Below, in pieces: positions 46,251 through 59,956 of a stretch of DNA of 64,000 nt (its first letter is position 1; every line of letters starts with the position of its first letter). Both the position numbers and the translations under genes were made by a program. The DNA is from Sorex araneus (taxonomy: Eukaryota > Chordata > Mammalia > Eulipotyphla > Soricidae). The notes under the pieces were generated by a model. That model saw only the letters and a program-made list of their open reading frames with translations, did not search any database and had not been told where the DNA came from. Location of the stretch: positions 10,666,966 to 10,730,965 of the forward strand of contig NC_073302.1 in NCBI RefSeq assembly GCF_027595985.1. The letters run 5' to 3'.

Positions 46251-49200
46251 TTTTTATTTTTAATTAGTGAATCACTGTGAGGGTACAGTTACAGATTTAT
46301 ACATTTTTGTGCTCAGGTTTCCCTCACACAAAGTTCGAGAACCCATCCCTTCACCAGTGCCCATTCTCCACCACCAGTAAACCCAACATCCCTCCTACCC
46401 TCCCCAATCCCATCTCCCCCCACTCCACCCTGCCACTGTGGCAGGGTATTCCCTTCTGTTCTCTCTCTAATTAGCTGTTGTGGTTTGCAATAAAGGTGTT
46501 GAGTGGCCACTGTGTTCAGTCTCTAGCCCAAATTCAGCCCCCATCACCCTTCTCCCGAATGGCCTCTGACTGCATTATACTTGGTGATCCCATCTCTGAA
46601 TTGCCCTCTCCCAGGAATGAGAGACCAACATCCAAACCATGGAGTCAACCTCCTGATACTTATTTCTACTATTCTTGGGTGTTAGTCTCCTACTCTGTTA
46701 ATCTATATTCCACAGATGAGTGCAATATTTCTATGTCTGTCTCTCTCTCTTTCTGACTCATTTCACTCAGCATGATACTTTCCATGCCAAAACATTTATA
46801 TGCAAAACTCATGATCTCCTTTTTTCTAACAGCTGCATAGTATTCCATTGCATAAATGTACAAAAGTTTCTTCAACCAGTCATCTGTTCTAGGGCACTGG
46901 GTTTTTTACAAGATTCTGGCTATTGTAAACATGTTGGGATGAATATGTAAGTGCAGATGTCATTTCGACTATATTTTTTTGCTCTCTTGGATATATTCCC
47001 AGCAGTGGTATTGCTGGGTCAAATGGGAGCTCAACATCTAATTTTTTGAGAATCGTCCATATTGTTTTCCAAAAGGGCTGAACCAGTCGACATTCCCACC
47101 AGCAGTGTAGAAGGGTCCCTTTCTCCCCACATCCTCTCCAACAGCGGTTGCTTTTGTTCTTTTGGATGTGTGCGAGTCTCTGTGGTGTGATGTGGTATCT
47201 CATGGTTGTTTTGATCTGTATCTCCCTAATGATTAGTGATGTAGAGCAGTTTTTTTATGTGCCTTTTGGCCATTTGTATCTCGTCCTTGGGAAAGTTTCT
47301 GTTCATTTCTTCGTCCCATTTTCTGATGGGGTTGGATGTTTTCTTCTTGTAGAGTTCAACCAGTGCTTTATATACCATTGATATCAACCCCTTATCTGAT
47401 GGGTATTGTGTAAATATACTTTCCCATTCGGGAGATAGTCTTTGTATTCTGGTCACTGTATCTTTTGCGGTGCAGAAGCTTTTTAGTTTAATGTAGCCGC
47501 ATTTGTTGATCTCTGTTTCTACTAGATTGCTTAGTTCCGTGTCATATTTGAAGATACCTTTGTCTTCAATATCGTGGAAGGTTTTGCCAACCTTGTCTTC
47601 CATGTGCCTTATGGTTTGTGATCTGATATTGAGGTCTTTAATCCATTTTTATCTGACTTTTGTGCATGGTGTCAGGTCGAGGTCTAAGCCCATTCTTTTG
47701 CATGTGGTTGTCCAGTTGTGCCAGCACCATTTGTTACAGAGGCTTACCTTGCTCCACTTCACATCTCTTGCTCCCTTATCAAAGATTAGATGATCATACA
47801 TTTGGGGTTGTGTGTAAGGATATTCCACCCTGTTCCATTGGTCTGCGGCTCTGCCTTTGATCCAGTACCAAGCTGTTTTAATTGTTGTACTGCTTTGTAA
47901 TAAAGTTTGAGGTTGGGGAGGGTGATGCCTCCCATATTCTTTTTCCCAAGAATTGTTTAAACCATGGGTGTTTGTTTTTCCATATGAATATTAGGATTGC
48001 TTGATCTGTTTATTTGAAGAATATCATGGGTATCCTTATAGGGATCGCGTTGAATCTGTATAACGCTTTGGGGAGTATTGCCATTTTCAAAACATTGATT
48101 CTCCCTATCCACGAGCAGGGTATATGTTTCCATTTCCTCATGCCCTCTTATTTCATGGAGTAGCGTTTTACAGTTTTCTTTGTAGAGGTCTTTTACTCCC
48201 TTGGTTAAGCTGATTCCGAGGTACTTGATTTTCTGGGGCACAATTTTCAATGGGATTGCTTTATTCATGTCCCTTTCCTCTGCCTCATTGTTTGAATATA
48301 GGAAGGCCATGGATTTTTGGGTATTGATTTTGTAGCCTGCAACTTTACTGTATAAGTCTATTGTTTCTAAGAGTTTCTTAGTGGAGGCTTTAGGCTTCTC
48401 TAGATATACTATCATATCGTCTGCAAATAGTGAAAGTTTGATTTCTTCCTTTCCTATCTGGATGCCCTTAATCTCTTTTTCTTGTCTAACAGCTATCGCA
48501 AGTACTTCCAGTACTATATTGAAGAGAATTGGTAAGAGTGGGCATCCTTATCTTCTGCCTGATCTTAGAGGAAAGGCCCTTAGTTTTTCCCAGTTGAGGG
48601 TAATGCTTGCCGTAGGCTTGTGGTAGATGGCTTCGACTATCTTGAGGAAAGTTCCTCCAAAACCCATTTTGGTGAGGGTTTTCATCATGAATGGATGTTG
48701 GATCTTGTCAAATGCTTTCTCTGCATCTATTGATATGATCATGTGGTTTTTATATTTACTTTTGTTGATATGATGGATTATGTTGATTGATTTCCGAATG
48801 TTAAACCTGAATCCCACTTGGTCATGATGTATGATCTTTTTGATGAGTTGTTGGATCCTATTTGCTAATATTTTATTGAGAATCTTCGCATCGGTGTTCA
48901 TCAGGGATATTGGTCTGTAATTTTCTTTCTTAGTGGTGTCTTTGTTTGCTTTTAGTATTAGGGAAATATGTATTTCATAGAAACTGTTTGGGAGAGTTCC
49001 TATTTTTTCAATTTCCTGGAAAAGTTTGAGGAGAACTGGCAACAGGTCTTCTTGAAATGTTTGGAAGAATTCACCAGTGAAGAAACCATCTGGGCCTGGG
49101 CTTTTGTTTTGGGGGAGATTTTTGATTAGAGTTTCAATTTCCTTAACATTGATGGGTCTATTCAGGTATTTCAAGTCTTCTTTGATCAGACTTGGGAGAT

Positions 49201-50444
49201 TGTAGGAATCAAGGAATTCATCCATTTCTTATAGGTTCTCCTGTTTTGTGGCATATAGACCTTCAAAGTAGTCTCTAATGATCTTTTGAATCCCACTGGT
49301 TTCTGTCATGATGTCCCCCTTTACATTTCTGATTCAATTTATTAGGGTTCTCTCACTTTCTCTCACTTTCTTTCTTTGTGAGTCTTGCTACTGGTTTATC
49401 AATCTTATTTATTTTCTCGAAGAACCAGCTCTTTGTTTTGTAGATATTTCGGATTGTTTTTTTTTTGTTTCGATGTCATTAATTTCTGCTCTAATTTTTA
49501 TTATTTCTTTCCTTCGGTCTGCTTTGGGTTCCTTTTTCTGGTCCTTTTCTAAGGTCTTGAGTCATGAAGTCAAGCTATCTATGTGGGCCCTTTCTTCCTT
49601 CCTGAGGAATGCTTGGAGAGGTATAAATTTTCCCCTTACCACGGCTTTAGCTGCGTCCCATAGGTTTTGGTAGCTCGTGTCTTCATTCTCATTTGTTTCT
49701 AAGTATCTTTTGATTTCTTCGTTGATTTCCTTCCTGACCCACTCATTGTTCAACATTGAATTTTTAATTTCCAGGTTTTTTATTTGATTCTCTGTGTCGG
49801 TGTGTGGTTAGCTTCTATCTTCAGTGCATCGTGGTCTGAAAAGATGGTTGATACAATTTCTACTTTTCCGATTCTATTGAGGTATGTTCTGGGGCCCAGT
49901 ACATGGTCTATTTTAGAAAATGTTCCATGTGCACTGGAAAAGAATGTGTATTCTTTCTTTTTTGGGGTGTAAAGCCCTGTATAGGTCTATTAGACCTCTC
50001 TCCTCAATTTCTTCTTTCAGAGTCAGTGTTTCCTTGTTGAGTTTTGTTCCTGTCGATCTATCTAGAGGTGATAAGGCAGTATTGAAGTTTCCGACTACTA
50101 TTGTGCTTTAGTGATGTCCTCTTTGAAGTCTGTTATGAGTTGTATTAAATATTTAGCCGGTTGTACATTAGGAACATATACGTTTAAGAGTGTGATTTCT
50201 TCCTGTTATACATATCCCTTGATAAATAGAAAATGACCTTCGCTGTCCCATTTAATCTTTTTCAACCTGAAATCTATGTTGTCGGATAACAGGATAGCCA
50301 CTCCAGCTTTTTTAAGGGAGTTGTTTGCTTGCAGGATTGTTTTCCATCCTTTGACTTTGAGTCTATGTTTACTCTGTTTGTTCAGGTGTGTTTCTTGCAG
50401 GCGGCAGAATGTTGGGTTAAATTTCCGGATCCATTTTGCCACTC
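46251..50444 (-). mobile_element. 4.2-kb L1, unit B only, 5'-truncated in the endonuclease domain
   Basis: Minus-strand L1 with TSD tgcagataattacctt (46235-46250) and tgcagacaattatctt (50445-50460). From its 5' end: endonuclease ('CRLQETHLNKQSKH', 50206-50442), pre-RT (49562-49756), RT ('[12 protein letters not shown]', '[14 protein letters not shown]', 48548-49225), thumb region (47957-48415), C-terminus (47226-47603), then 3'UTR and tail. The longest frame is 225 codons; frameshifts and stops split ORF2, so it cannot move itself. The empty site is in unit A near 18736-18751. It is the longest L1 copy in the window. Confidence 0.93.
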
Positions 50445-52382
50445 TGCAGACAATTATCTTACATGAACTAAAAACCTTATATTTGATTCAAATCTAGAGA
50501 GCAAATCAAGGAAAACATGTTATAACTCTCCCTGATGTTATCTCCAGAAAAAACTTTCTCAAACTATCGGTCAAAAAAATAGAACTAATAACCACAAAGG
50601 AGAACACATCAGATTATGAATTTTTACACTCTAAAGGAAATGACTAGAGGGATGTGGTGAAAACTGAACCCCTATTCTCTGTTGTGGGAATGTTTGTCAG
50701 TCTCTATGGAAAGAAATATGGAAATTAATTTTGTTAAATAAGAATAGAACTCCCATGCAACTGAGCTTCTTGATTTCTATCCCTAAACTATAAAAACACG
50801 ACTTTAAAAGGATAGATGCACATTATAATCATTGCAGTATTTCGTACAATAACCAAGATATGGAGTCAGCCCAAATGTCCAACTACTGATGAATGAATCA
50901 AGAAGCTACAGTCTACATTTGGCTCACAGCTCCCGACCCGAGCAGGTCCTCCAAATACCCTTTACTTGGTGTTCCCTTCTCTATCTGAGCTGTCTTTTCC
51001 CCCAGAAAGTGGGGATGGCTTCGAAGGCATGGGACAAACCTTCTGTTACTTATCTCTACTATTCTTGGGTGTTAGTCTCCGTTCTGTTACTTTATATTCC
51101 AAAAATAAGTGCAATCTTTCTATGTCTATCCCCCTTTCTGACTCATTTAACGAAACATGATACTTTCTATGTTGATCCACTTATATGCAAATTTCATGAC
51201 TTAATCTTTTCTAACAGTTGCATAGTATTCCAATATGTAGATGTAGCAAAGTTTTATTTTTTTAACCAGTCATCTGTTCTTAGGCACTCGGGGTTTTTCC
51301 AAATTTTAGCTGTTATAGACAGTGCAGCAATTAACATACAAGTGAAGATGTCATTTCTTCTATACTGTTTTGCCTCTCCTGGATATATTCACAGAAGTAG
51401 TATTGCTAGGTCAAATGGGAGCACAATTTCTAAATTTTTGAGAATGAGACAAAGGATTTTACTTAGTTCAAACCTTTGATCCAATTTATTATTATAGACA
51501 CAGACCAATAAGGAAGATAATTTAATTCAAATAATTTAATCAAATGACTAATTCTACCAAATTTTAATCCAAAAAGGGAACTAAAAAAGAAATTATCTAG
51601 AAAACAATAATAAATAATTTTTCCACCAGCCTCAGCTATATTTGGGGTTTTTTTTAATCATGGACAAAATTTGTCAGTGAAGCCATTTATTCTGAAATTT
51701 TCCTGCAAGAAAAATTTTTTAATTTCTTCAATGGTTACAGAATTATCTAGTTAATTATATCACATTCTATTATTCTAATTTTCCTTTATGATCTTATTTG
51801 TAAATAGTTCACACCAGAAGCTGCAGGTTTTTTGAATAGTTGAAAACTTTTAGCTATTTTTATATCACTTAAAGTTTATTGGATTATGATTTTCCAAGTT
51901 ATGAGAGTTGAATTTTAGACACACAATATTTCCGTATCAATCCCATTAATATTTTCAACATCCCTCCACCAGTTTTCCTAGCATCTGCCCATGGCCCCGC
52001 ATCCCAGCCTGTGATCTTGATAGACACCTTTTTAAGATCACTTGTTAAATTGTGGGCCTTAACACCACTAATGTACCTGAATCCCCTTGAACTCTGTCTT
52101 CCCATCCTTCTCATTTATTCCCCCATTCCTCCACTCTATTTCTTTTCTTCCCTCTCTATTCTGTGTCCAAAGTGATCTAGGCAGTCCCCCTTGAAACTAT
52201 TACATTTTTATCTCGTTATTCTAGATATGACTAATCTAGATACAACTTAAAAGTGATATCATCCCATGTTCATATTTCTTCTTCTAGCTTACTTCATCTC
52301 ACAGGGTATCTTTCAGTTCCATCCGTGTTGCAGCGAATTGCATGATTTCATCATTCCTTGCAGTGGTGGAGTATTCCATTGT

Positions 52383-52430
52383 TGGAATATACCACATTCC
52401 AATATACCATGTGGAATGTGGTATATTCCA
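52383..52430. repeat. Perfect 19-bp inverted repeat, unit B
   Basis: Same hairpin as 20644-20691; both arms remain perfectly complementary, with the single difference in the loop. Confidence 0.92.
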
Positions 52431-53344
52431 TATACCACATCTTCACGAACCATTCCACTTATTTGTTATTGGAACCTATGTTGATTCGATATCCTAGCTA
52501 TTGTACACAGTGTTGCAATGAACAAAAATGAGCATGCATTCTTTTAAATGAATGTTTTTCTATCCTGGGGAATTAAAACACAAAGTGGAACTGCTGGATA
52601 ATGACCGTTCACCTCTGACTTTACTGAGAAACCTACATACTGTTTTCCATAACATTCCCACCAAAAGTGGATGAGGGTTCTTTTTTCACTACATTCCTGC
52701 CAACACAGATTGTTCCCAGTATTTTTGAAACATGCCATTTTTACTGGTTTAAGACGATATCTCATTGTCATCCTGACTTGAATTTCCTTAATAATAAGTG
52801 ATGATACATAGATTATTATGTGCCTGTCGGACATTTGTTGACCCTTTTCTGAGAAGTTTCTTCCCATTTTATTCCATTTTTAAATGAGGTTCTTAGATTC
52901 CCTATTACTTGAGCACTAACCTTCTGAGTTCTTTCTAAAAGACTGCTATTAATAAAATATCTGCTGTTCATGTTATTTTCCTTATCATGCTACTGTTATT
53001 CAAGTGTGCCCAGAAAATTGTCAGCTAGTTATTAGGTTTGGTTAACTGAGATTTAAGGCTGTCAGCTGTTTGAGAAATAGGAGTGTCACATCCCACCTGC
53101 CTCTAATAGAAGAGGTGTATGGTAGTAATGTTTTCACAAGGATGCTGGTGTGTCTCAAAGGTTTTGGATTAGGGGGATAGATTGATGACTGACAGGGCCA
53201 ATCCCTGTCCTAAGGGTGGATGCAGTGGCATAGGAAAGAAGGTGGGGTGACCAGGCTTGCACGCAAGTGGCTGTTGGGATTTCAGGGAAGGGAAGAGCAG
53301 GTCTGCCTCCAAAGGAAACCACTTAGGTTTAGGAGATAAACTGA

Positions 53345-53455
53345 TGTGCCAAAAACAGTAACAAGAAATCTCACTTGGAGAAGTTACTGGTGCCCGATTC
53401 AGCAAATCGATGAGCAATGGGATGACAGTGACAGCGATACAGCGAAATTTAGCTA
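53345..53455 (+). mobile_element. RTE-type 3' tail remnant, unit B
   Basis: Counterpart of 22330-22458; from 53376 the frame reads WRSYWCP and ends in gatgacagtgacagcgatac repeats. One or two differences change residues in the middle. Confidence 0.8.
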
Positions 53456-54626
53456 TGTACTGTAATCTATAATACTCTAAATAGTAGTGTTCCAGGGATA
53501 CATGTTTCCACACCACATCCCAAACCAGAGTGTCATGAAACCACCGACTCCAGATCCTTTCTCACCCATTCTCACCAGAGCCACCTCTTAGTCAATTCAC
53601 TTCTACAGCTAGACTATCAGGATGTGTCATCTCTGCTTACTTTAAATACTGTTATTATGTATAACCTCACTTCAAGTAAGGGAGGAATCTTTTGCTATTT
53701 GTCTTGTCTTTGACTTACTCTTTATTATGATACACTCCATTTCCATTCAAGTACTAATAATCTTCAGGATTTCTCTGTTTCTCATATCTGACTAGTATTC
53801 TATTGGGTATCCATAGGTAGATTCTTTTTCAGGTCTTGGGTTGCTTCTATATCTTGGCAAGTGTGAACAGCACTGCCAAGAAGTTTGAAGTGCAAGCATC
53901 TTTTCAAATGAAAGATTTTAGATTCTTTGAGGCAGATGCCAAGAAGTGAAATCTATGAGTCAGATGGAAGTTCAAATCTCAATGTTCTGAAGTCTCCATA
54001 CTAGTTTCCACAGATAACTGAAGCAAAGAACATGATAATCAATAGTAGATGAAGGTTCCTTTTCCTTCACTATCACCAGAGATTTTATTGCTAGTCTTTG
54101 GATGTAAGTCAGTCTCACTGGTGTGAGATGATATCTTCTTGACATTTTGTTCTGCATTTTACTCCTGATAGTGACAAAAGACATTTTTCGTGCATGTGCA
54201 TCCATGTAGTAAGCTCTACCCATTTAGTAAGTAATTGCATGATTTCATCTTTTCTTTCAGCTGCACAAGTTTGCATAATGTAAATTTCCCACAGCTTCTT
54301 GATTCACTCATCGATAGTTGGACATTTGGGCTAACACCATATCTAGGCTATTGTACAAAAGGCTGCAATGATTATGATGTGCATATATCATTTTAAATTC
54401 GTGTTTTTATAGTTTGGTATAGAAGCCAAAAAGTGGTATTGCTCAATTGCATGGAAGTTCTATTTTATTGAACAAAAAAAATCACTTTGTTTTCATAGAG
54501 ATTGAACAAGACATCACCACAAAAGAGAATGGGGATCTCTTTTCACCACATCTCCCTAGTCATTTCTCTTGGAATGGGAAATAATCAAAATATTATATGG
54601 TTTCCTCTATCTTTATCAGTTCTATT

Positions 54627-54814
54627 ATTATTATTATTTTTATTATTATTGCTTTTTGGGTCACACCTGACAATGCACAGGGTTTACTCCTGGCCCATGC
54701 ACTCAGGAATTACTCCTGGCAGTGCTCAGGGGACCATATGGGATTCAGGAAATCGAATCTGGTCTGCTACGTGCAAGGCAAACACCCTACCCGCTGTGCT
54801 GTCACCCCAGCCCC
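54627..54814 (-). mobile_element. tRNA-derived SINE in arm 2, unit B
   Basis: Counterpart of 23643-23827; likely TSD tatcagttctatt (54614-54626) and tatcagctctgtt (54815-54827). Confidence 0.88.
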
Positions 54815-55023
54815 TATCAGCTCTGTTTTTTGACCAATGGTTTGAATCAATTTGTTTCTTGAGATAGTATCGGGGAGAGATGTGACATATTTTTCTTGAT
54901 TTTCTCTCTCGATTTCAGTCAAATATCAAGGTCTTTAATCCATTTCAAATTAATTCTCTACATGGTAGAGAGGGATTCAGATTCTTCTTAATATTCTTTT
55001 TAAATGCAGCAATCCTGTTGTCC

Positions 55024-55235
55024 AGACCAGATCAATAGCACAGCAGGTAGGGTGTTTGCCTTGCACGTGGCTGACTCAGTTTTGGTTCCTCTGTCACTCT
55101 TGGCGAGCCCAGCAAGGTACCAAGAGTATCCTGCCCACAAGGCAGAGTCTGGAAGCTACCCATGGAGTATTCAATATGCCAAAAACAGTAACAACAAGTC
55201 TACCAATGGAGACGGTACTGGTGCCCACTCAAGCA
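55024..55235 (+). mobile_element. tRNA-headed SINE with RTE-derived 3' end, unit B
   Basis: Counterpart of 24037-24247 with TSD aatcctgttgtcc (55011-55023; 55236-55248). From 55207 the end reads WRRYWCPLKQ without the stop seen in unit A. Confidence 0.87.
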
Positions 55236-55499
55236 AATCCTGTTGTCCCATTTGTTGAAGAGGCTCTCCTAGTTCTTTATCATGTACCTAGCAAATTTTG
55301 CCAAGATATTAAGGTGGTAATCCATTTACTTTCCTATGCTTTTGCATATTTTTAATTTATCATTGTATTTTAATCGTCAATTAATGTTCAGGATCATGTT
55401 ATATCATCTCCACTATTTTGATATTTTAACCAACCTTTCATGATTGATTTGCGGTTTCATCAGTACAGAACATTTGCCTACTTTGAGTTCACTTTTTTT

Positions 55500-55674
55500 T
55501 ATTTTGTTTTATTTTTTTTTTTGCTTTTTAGGTCACACCCGGAAATGATCCTAGCTTTGAACTCAGGAATTACTCCTGGCGGTGCTTAGGGGACAATGTG
55601 GGATGCTGGGAATCGAACCCAGGTTGGCCGCATGCAAGCCAAACGTCGTACCGCTGTGTTATCACTCCAGCCCC
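55500..55674 (-). mobile_element. tRNA-derived SINE in arm 2, unit B
   Basis: Counterpart of 24512-24685; TSD gagttcactttt at 55485-55496 and 55675-55686. The B box reads gggttcgattccc in its own sense. Confidence 0.9.
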
Positions 55675-55769
55675 GAGTTCACTTTTCTTATATTTATTGG
55701 GAATTGTTTTGTGTCCCAACATAGGTTTTATCTTGTGACTATTCCATAACCCCATGAAAAGGTGTATTC

Positions 55770-56920
55770 TGTTGCTTCATTTTGTGCGCATGGAATTCAC
55801 CACACTAGGTGATGCTCCGGGCCTATTCCTGACTCTGTGCTCTGGAATCTCCCCTGGTACTCAGGGATCAAATGTGGCCAGCTGTATGCAAAGCAAGTGC
55901 TTAACCCTCTCTATTATCTCTTATACCAATCTGTTGTTTTTATTTGTTTTTGTTTTGGGGACACACGATTGAACAGTAATGTTCAAGGGTTAATCCAAAA
56001 CTGAGAGCTCAGGAATCAGTCTTGGTGGTACTCAGTGGACCATTTGGAGTGCTCCGAATTGAACTCAGCTCAGCTGCATCAAGACAAGCAACTAACCAGC
56101 TGTACTATCCTTCTGTCCACTAGTCTGTTGCTTTTTAAATAAAAACTTGATGACTTTGGTAGCAAGAGAATAAATTCTTATATGCTTATATCCTATTGTT
56201 TCAGAGAAAATGTTTTCATGCCTCGCTCACCACCAAAGCACCATTTTGTGGATGAAATGTTCTGCATCAATTTATCCAATAGTCTATCCATTTAATATGT
56301 TAGTAAGTTCTCTTTAATGCATCACTAAGATCATTATTTTCTTGTTAAGTTTATTCTGGATTATTCATCCATTGTTTTAAATGCACTTAAAATTCCTGCT
56401 TTTGTGTTGCTATAAATATTCCTCACAATGTTGGTCAATAATTGTTTATTTTGTTTTGTTTTCCTATAGTGGTTACATGTATTTTAATAAACTATATGTT
56501 GATGGATTTCTATATTTATAATTAGCTACTTTCCATGACTTTCTCTTGCTACTATGTTATGTTAAAAATTTATCTTATATGATAGCTTTTTTAGCTTTTC
56601 TTTCATTCTCATTCACTTTGTAGACCTTTCACTTTTCACCTTTCACCTTTCACTGAGTCTATTTGTTTATAGAACTGAACTGTGTTTTATTACTTGTAAA
56701 TAGCATATATCTTGCCTCTCTCTCTCTCACTCTCTCTTTCTTTCTCACTCTACCCTCTGTTTGGTTATGGAAAACCTAGCTCTATTAAGGACTTACTGCC
56801 GACTCTGTGCAATGTGATCATTCCAGGTAGTACTTGAGATATTGCATTCTGGCTGGGAAGCAAACCCAGGTAAGATGCATGCAAAGCAAGCTGCCCACTC
56901 ACTGTAACATTGCTCTGGAC
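55770..56920 (-). mobile_element. Mirrored old SINEs, unit B arm 2
   Basis: Reverse counterparts of the old SINEs: a pair at 55770-56120 and one at 56790-56920. The sequence between them is AT-rich with no other recognisable feature. Confidence 0.7.
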
Positions 56921-57338
56921 AATGAGAAACACTTTTAAAATTGCAGTGTTTGGTGATTGTTGTGTTCTTAGGAGCTCCTTTAGCTATATAGGTGTTGTTC
57001 AAGTGTCATTAATATGGAATTTTTCAATGATCTGTTTTCACTCTAGACTATATTGTATATTTATATTAGTTGCTAGTGCATATGGTGTCATTACACAGTT
57101 TTGTCCCTCAAAAATTTGTCTTCATTCATTCTTGGAGGTAGTTAGTTTCTGAACAGCTCAGAGTGTCCTTGCTAACTCAGACCATAGTTTTAATTATCAT
57201 TCACACCTGCACCAACTTGCATACTTTAGAGTGATGGACTTGGAGAGGGTATCCCTGTTAATGTTTGATAGTGATGTAAGAAGAGAGAGAACTTTAGTTC
57301 AAATGACTTAGAATGAAAGTGAAAACTGGAAATTATTG

Positions 57339-58322
57339 TTTTTCAGGATCTGGTCATTTCTATATTGATGACTCCAGGTTTGGTTTCTTGTTTTTCTCTG
57401 CTTTTATTTTTTTTTATTTTTTTATTTTTTTTTGAATCACCATGTGGAAAGTAACAAAGTTCTCAGGCTTATGTCTCAGTTATACAATATTCAAACATCC
57501 ATTCCTTCACCAGTGCCCATATTCCACCACCAAAAACCCCAGTAAACCTGCTGGCCCCGCCCCCCCACCCCCAACTGCATAACTGATGAATTTCACTTCA
57601 TTTTCTCTTTACCTTGATTACATTCCATATTTCAACACAAAACTCACTATTGTTGTTGGAGTTTCCCCCCAAGAAAGACAGCCCTACTACCAAGGAATTA
57701 TTCGATAATTAGTTTTCCATTGCTTAGAATGAAGAGATATGTAGCCCCACTGTTCCAAGTACATAACTCTTTTTTTCCTTTCTCCTTTTCCTTGTTTTCC
57801 CCCTTCATCCCCCTTCCCATGCCTCATAGTATGGTGGATGCCACCCGCATTCTCCCCGAAAATGGGAAACAACCGGGAAAGAGGGACATTTCCTCTTCTC
57901 GGCTGGCGTGGGGCTATTGCTTAGTTCACAGTCCAGAGAAATGGCTGCTACTTTGATTACCTTCAATATTTCAACAAAAAAATCACTGTTATTATTTGGA
58001 GTTTCCCCCCAAAGTCAGACCTGCTAAAAAGGAACCGTTTCACATTGCTGACAATTAAGAGATGTTTTCTCTTTCTGTATAAAGTCCAGGGAAAATTCTG
58101 CCAGAAATTGCATAGCACACCTCATAGCCCCAGTGCATTGCTTTAAGAAGCTGTGCTGGATGCCAAAATGTGTTAGAAGGTCTCTGGAATCAAAGTTTTT
58201 AGGCGCAGAGGGTCCGTTATACTCTCAGCAGCTCCAGATTTATCTGGGTTGAGGGCGTGTCGGAAACACCCACTTCCCATGATTGTCTAGGAGCCCCAAA
58301 GTGTAAACTGGAAATGGAAACT
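57339..58322 (-). mobile_element. Composite L1-tailed retroposon, copy 2
   Basis: 984-bp insert flanked by gaaagtgaaaactggaaatt (from 57316) and ggaagtgaaaaccggaaatt (from 58323), a 23-bp repeat with two mismatches. In its own sense it has the L1-3'UTR-like end, an A-rich tail (57405-57432) and then about 65 bp of other sequence before the TSD, possibly a 3' transduction. It shares a unique body with copy 1 (ctgctaaaaaggaacc, gtccagggaaaattctgcc). Inserted exactly in the arm, just before the OR-C flank. Confidence 0.78.
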
Positions 58323-58739
58323 GGAAGTGAAAACCGGAAATTATTAGAAAGGAGATAAAAACAATTAGTGGATAAATGGAAACATCTGGTCACCACAACA
58401 ATGGGACTCATTTTTACCTATGTATAAATGATATAAAGACCGTAATTTATATCTTTACATGGTTTTGCATAAATATACTCACATACTCACATTTTATTTG
58501 TGTACATTATTTTTATATTTTACATATCGCATATATCTATTGTAAAATACAGAAGTTTTATTATTCAAGTAATTTACATATATACGTAGATATTTCATCA
58601 TGAACCTTTCAATCAGAAAGTTATGGGTTGTTCTAATTCCTTCCTAATTCATCTTTATACTGTTGTGTTGGAGCATAAACAAAGTGCATAAACCTAAAAA
58701 ACATATCATGTTCAATATTTAGACAAGTAATGAATACAT

Positions 58740-59321
58740 GGATGCTCTCCGCTCAGAGGAGACTCGGAGCGGTTGCACACGAATGGCTCCTCTGCTCCTA
58801 AAAGACCATGATCCTGGAGGCCTACTAACTACTTTGGGCACCCAGCGGCTTCTTACAGAAATACCTCTAGACTGTGAACTGAGCTGCAACCCCATGACGC
58901 CCTGGGGGGGAAAGGTTTTTCTCTCTTGGCCGTTCCTTTCCTTGGTGAAACACGAGAAATCCAAAACCTCGCAGCTGCTGTTGCGGCTACACTGCCTCAT
59001 ATGCTCTTCATTCTCAGCAATGAAAAATTAATTTATCAAATGATGCCTTTTTAGCAGGTTTGATTTTGGGGGAAATCCAAATAATAATATGAGTTATTTA
59101 TTGAAATATTGAATGTAATCAAAGTAGAGTGAGAGTAAAATGAAGATCATTAGCCACACAGGTGGGGGGATTCGATGGGAGGTATACGGGAGTTCTTGGT
59201 GATAGAACATGTGCACTGGTGAAGGGATGGGGCTTTGATCATTGTATGACTGAGACTTAAACCTGAAAGCTTTGTTACTTTTTTCTCGGTGATTAAATTT
59301 AAAAAAAGGAAAGAAAAAAAA
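58740..59321 (+). mobile_element. Composite L1-tailed retroposon, copy 3
   Basis: Plus-strand copy: its 5' part matches the 5' part of copy 1 (ctactttgggca, gactgtgaactgag type segments), then tttagcaggtttgattttgg matches the shared body, then the L1-like 3' end with aaaaaaagg tail. The TSD is roughly taatgaatacat / caatgcatatat. Internal sequence is missing relative to copy 1. The 93-97-codon frames inside look accidental. Confidence 0.72.
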
Positions 59322-59441
59322 CAATGCATATATTAAGTAGCCACCTAGATAAAAAAAAACATTTTTAACACCTCCTCAGAATAAATATTGAAGAAGTAAC
59401 TGGAATATTATAGACAGAAAGTTTTCAAAATTGTGTCCTGA

Positions 59442-59730
59442 GCTAGAGACTGAGCACAGTGGCCACTCAACACCTTTATTGCAAACCACAACAGCTAATT
59501 AGAGAGAGAGAACAGAAGGGAATGCCCTGCCACAGTGGCAGGGTGGGGTGGGGGAGATGGGATTGGGGAGGGTGGGAGGGATGCTGGGTTTACTGGTGGT
59601 GGAGAATGGGCACTGGTGAAGGGACGGGTTCCCGAACTTTGTATGAGGGAAGCATAAGCACAAAAGTGTATAAATCTGTACATGTGCCCTCATGGTGATT
59701 CACTAATTAAAAATAAATAAATAAATTTAA
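59442..59730 (+). mobile_element. L1 3'UTR insertion, arm C only
   Basis: Short 5'-truncated L1 3'UTR with perfect 15-bp TSD aaaattgtgtcctga (59427-59441; 59731-59745), ending aaaataaataaataaattta. Absent from the OR-A and OR-B flanks. Confidence 0.93.
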
Positions 59731-59956
59731 AAAATTGTGTCCTGAAACTTATTTAATAAAAAATTGAATTCATTTAAAACTGTAAAATTATTGTAGGGAC
59801 GATCTCCAGCTCTGGGGAGCTGGAGTATCACAGTTATACTTGGGTGGGGATGAACTGAAAAAAAAATGTCATCTGACAGCAATATAGAGATTCTGAGGAA
59901 GGGTATGGATCCATACTTAAGAGGAAATGAAAAGGAGACATTAAAGATTTATAATA

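Larger units (their letters stand above)
50908..54292. other. Palindrome spacer, unit B
   Basis: Counterpart of 19174-23305 without the young L1 and its SINE. Holds old minus-strand L1 pieces (50925-51440; about 51905-52870), the hairpin at 52383-52430, and the RTE-type tail at 53345-53455. No gene; nothing recognisable at 51450-51900 and 52880-53340. Confidence 0.75.
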
